Below the pieces are notes generated by a model. It did no database searches. It saw nothing but the letters and a program-made list of their open reading frames with translations, and was not told where the DNA came from. Positions 4,416-5,900 of a DNA stretch of 5,900 bases are shown here, piece by piece. The translations under genes were made by a program, and so were the position numbers. Position 1 is the first letter of the stretch. Each line of letters opens with the position of its first letter. The stretch comes from CAYJAD01 sp964372165 (GTDB taxonomy: Bacteria; Desulfobacterota; Desulfovibrionia; Desulfovibrionales; Desulfovibrionaceae), in contig CAYJPT010000144.1 in the NCBI GenBank assembly GCA_964372165.1, positions 1-5,900 of the forward strand, given 5' to 3'.

Positions 4416-5900
4416 TTACACTTCACCTAGGCCAGGTAATCCAGCCAAGAGTTTATAGTAATTATAACGATCCTTGTATTGCTTTTCTAAATTGGCCTTT
4501 AGCTCAGGAGAAGCTACAGGGTCAATTTTATCAAGAGCAGCATAACGTATTTCACCCATCAAGAAGTCTTGGATATTTCCGTCAGGCTCTTTGCTTTCAA
4601 GTACAAATGGATTTTTGCCTTCTGCGGTAAGCTCTGGGTTGTAGCGATATAGAGGCCAGTACCCTGTGGTTACTGCAAGTTTGCCTTCTTCCATGGTTTT
4701 GCCCATACCTTTGCGTATACCTTGGTTAATACAAGGTGAGTAGGCAATAATTAAGGAAGGTCCTTTATAAGCTTCAGCTTCACGGAAAGCTTTAATAACT
4801 TGTTGCTTATCAGCACCCATAGACACGCAAGCCACATAAACATAGCCATAACTCATGGCCATGGCACCAAGATCTTTTTTGCCAATGCGTTTACCGGCTG
4901 CAGCAAACTTTGCAATGGATCCAAGCGGTGTTGCTTTTGAAGCTTGGCCACCGGTATTGGAATACACTTCGGTATCCATAACCAAGATGTTAATATCTTC
5001 ACCAGATGCAATAACATGGTCAAGACCACCGTAGCCAATATCATAGGCCCAACCGTCACCACCAAAGACCCAGATGCTTTTCTTGGTGAATAAGTCATCC
5101 ATATGCCAAATTTCATGGGCAATTGGGTGATCAATACCATTTAAGTTACCAAGTACGTCAAGGCCATATTTTTGTGATGCATCGGCATCTTCCATATTTT
5201 CAAGCCATCCCTTACAAGCTGTGACCAATTCTTCGCTTAAGTCTTTTTCCTCAAGCAATTCTTCGATACGCTTGGCAAGGTATGCACGGCGTTGCTGATA
5301 AGCCATTTCAATACCAAAGCCAAACTCAGCTGCATCTTCAAATAAGGAGTTGCCCCAAGCAGGGCCGTAACCATCTTTATTAGTAGTATACGGTGTTGTT
5401 GGTGAGGATGCACCCCAAATGGAAGAACAACCAGTTGCGTTGGCAATAATCATTCTATCACCAAACATTTGTGTTAATAGTTTAACATATGGAGTTTCGC
5501 CACAACCTGCACATGCACCGGAAAATTCATGTAAAGGCTGTTGCAGTTGTGAACCCTTGAGGGTATTGCGAGGCAAAATATCATCTTTTAAGCTGATATT
5601 TTCTGTGGCATAGTTAAGGTTAGCTACTTGCTCGTCCAATTGGCTTTCAAGTGGCTTCATGACAAGAGCTTTTTGCTTTGCAGGGCAAACTTCAGCGCAA
5701 GATCCGCAACCAAGGCAATCTTCGGCATAAACTTGCATACGCATTTTTAAGCCTTTCAATTCTTTACCCATGGCATCCTTAGTTACAAATGATTTTGGTG
5801 CATCTTCAAGTTCTTCATCAGTAGCTATAATTGGACGAATGGTAGCATGAGGGCAAACAAAGGAACATTGGAAACATTGAATACAATTTTCTACTTGCCA
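4416..5900 (-). CDS. nifJ: Pyruvate:ferredoxin (flavodoxin) oxidoreductase, C-terminal 494 residues (5' end outside window)
   Basis: This enzyme oxidatively decarboxylates pyruvate with CoA to acetyl-CoA and CO2 and passes two electrons to ferredoxin or flavodoxin in the cytoplasm. The frame is open without a stop from the window edge to a TAA at 4418-4416. An ATG at 5771 is internal, because the 43 codons before it hold the first ferredoxin motif. Numbering residues from the window edge, the two-[4Fe-4S] domain has CIQCFQCSFVCP (Cys 6, 9, 12, 16) and CLGCGSCAEVCP (Cys 62, 65, 68, 72). The thiamine-diphosphate domain follows. CAGC (130, 133), Cys 158 in ATGCSSIWG and Cys 390 in YSPCINQG match the proximal-cluster ligands of the single-chain enzyme. 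GDGWAYDIGYGG from 281 to N315 of NTGGQ is the TPP/Mg motif. The family is about 1,170-1,230 residues, so roughly 60% lies outside the window. The protein ends in GLGEV and lacks the cysteine-bearing extension known from Desulfovibrio africanus PFOR. No frameshift or missing ligand is seen. Function is very secure; por is an equivalent symbol. Confidence 0.97.
   Translation of the reverse strand, partial: WQVENCIQCFQCSFVCPHATIRPIIATDEELEDAPKSFVTKDAMGKELKGLKMRMQVYAEDCLGCGSCAEVCPAKQKALVMKPLESQLDEQVANLNYATENISLKDDILPRNTLKGSQLQQPLHEFSGACAGCGETPYVKLLTQMFGDRMIIANATGCSSIWGASSPTTPYTTNKDGYGPAWGNSLFEDAAEFGFGIEMAYQQRRAYLAKRIEELLEEKDLSEELVTACKGWLENMEDADASQKYGLDVLGNLNGIDHPIAHEIWHMDDLFTKKSIWVFGGDGWAYDIGYGGLDHVIASGEDINILVMDTEVYSNTGGQASKATPLGSIAKFAAAGKRIGKKDLGAMAMSYGYVYVACVSMGADKQQVIKAFREAEAYKGPSLIIAYSPCINQGIRKGMGKTMEEGKLAVTTGYWPLYRYNPELTAEGKNPFVLESKEPDGNIQDFLMGEIRYAALDKIDPVASPELKANLEKQYKDRYNYYKLLAGLPGLGEV

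Noticed and set aside
5771..5771. ATG at 5771 as the start of a separate small ferredoxin-TPP protein, a split oxidoreductase subunit
   Set aside because: The frame is open upstream to the window edge and encodes the first CxxCxxCxxxCP cluster of single-chain PFOR, so this methionine is internal.

Overview
The window is an AT-rich stretch of anaerobe chromosome in which every recognisable gene is on the minus strand, so transcription runs from position 5900 towards position 1. In that order it holds the C-terminal part of a pyruvate:ferredoxin oxidoreductase (PFOR, cut by the window edge), a 358-bp gap without a convincing gene, a long-form phosphate acetyltransferase (pta), acetate kinase (ackA), and an AMMECR1-domain protein followed by a hairpin terminator. 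Read together they form the acetate-producing, ATP-yielding branch of pyruvate catabolism. PFOR makes acetyl-CoA, CO2 and reduced ferredoxin; Pta swaps CoA for phosphate; AckA transfers the acetyl phosphate group to ADP. The AMMECR1 gene rides at the end of the pta-ackA operon with no known biochemical link to it.

The organism is a fermentative or sulfate-reducing-type anaerobe. The Pta architecture (P-loop BioD-like domain, DRTGG domain, catalytic domain) and the por/pta/ackA neighbourhood recall the organic-acid oxidation cluster of Desulfovibrionaceae. The low GC would suit a host-associated or otherwise AT-drifted member. This is inference from gene content, not a phylogenetic result.

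Layout: 4416-5900 PFOR; 4355-4393 a strong hairpin just after the PFOR stop; 4278-4334 two overlapping candidate promoters facing pta; 4131-4298 a 168-bp hairpin-rich segment with matching inverted ends that looks like a small non-coding repeat or MITE; 1952-4057 pta; 715-1920 ackA, 31 bp after pta; 116-685 AMMECR1 gene, 29 bp after ackA; 66-98 terminator; 1-65 AT-rich with no feature seen.

The coding content is ordinary central metabolism. The parts worth a second look are the structured gap between PFOR and pta, the apparently compacted gene order, the absence of a cysteine-bearing C-terminal extension on PFOR, a changed active-site neighbourhood in AckA, and the AMMECR1 gene present without its usual Memo and radical SAM partners in view. 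I see no clear evidence of a new defence, mobile or biosynthetic system.
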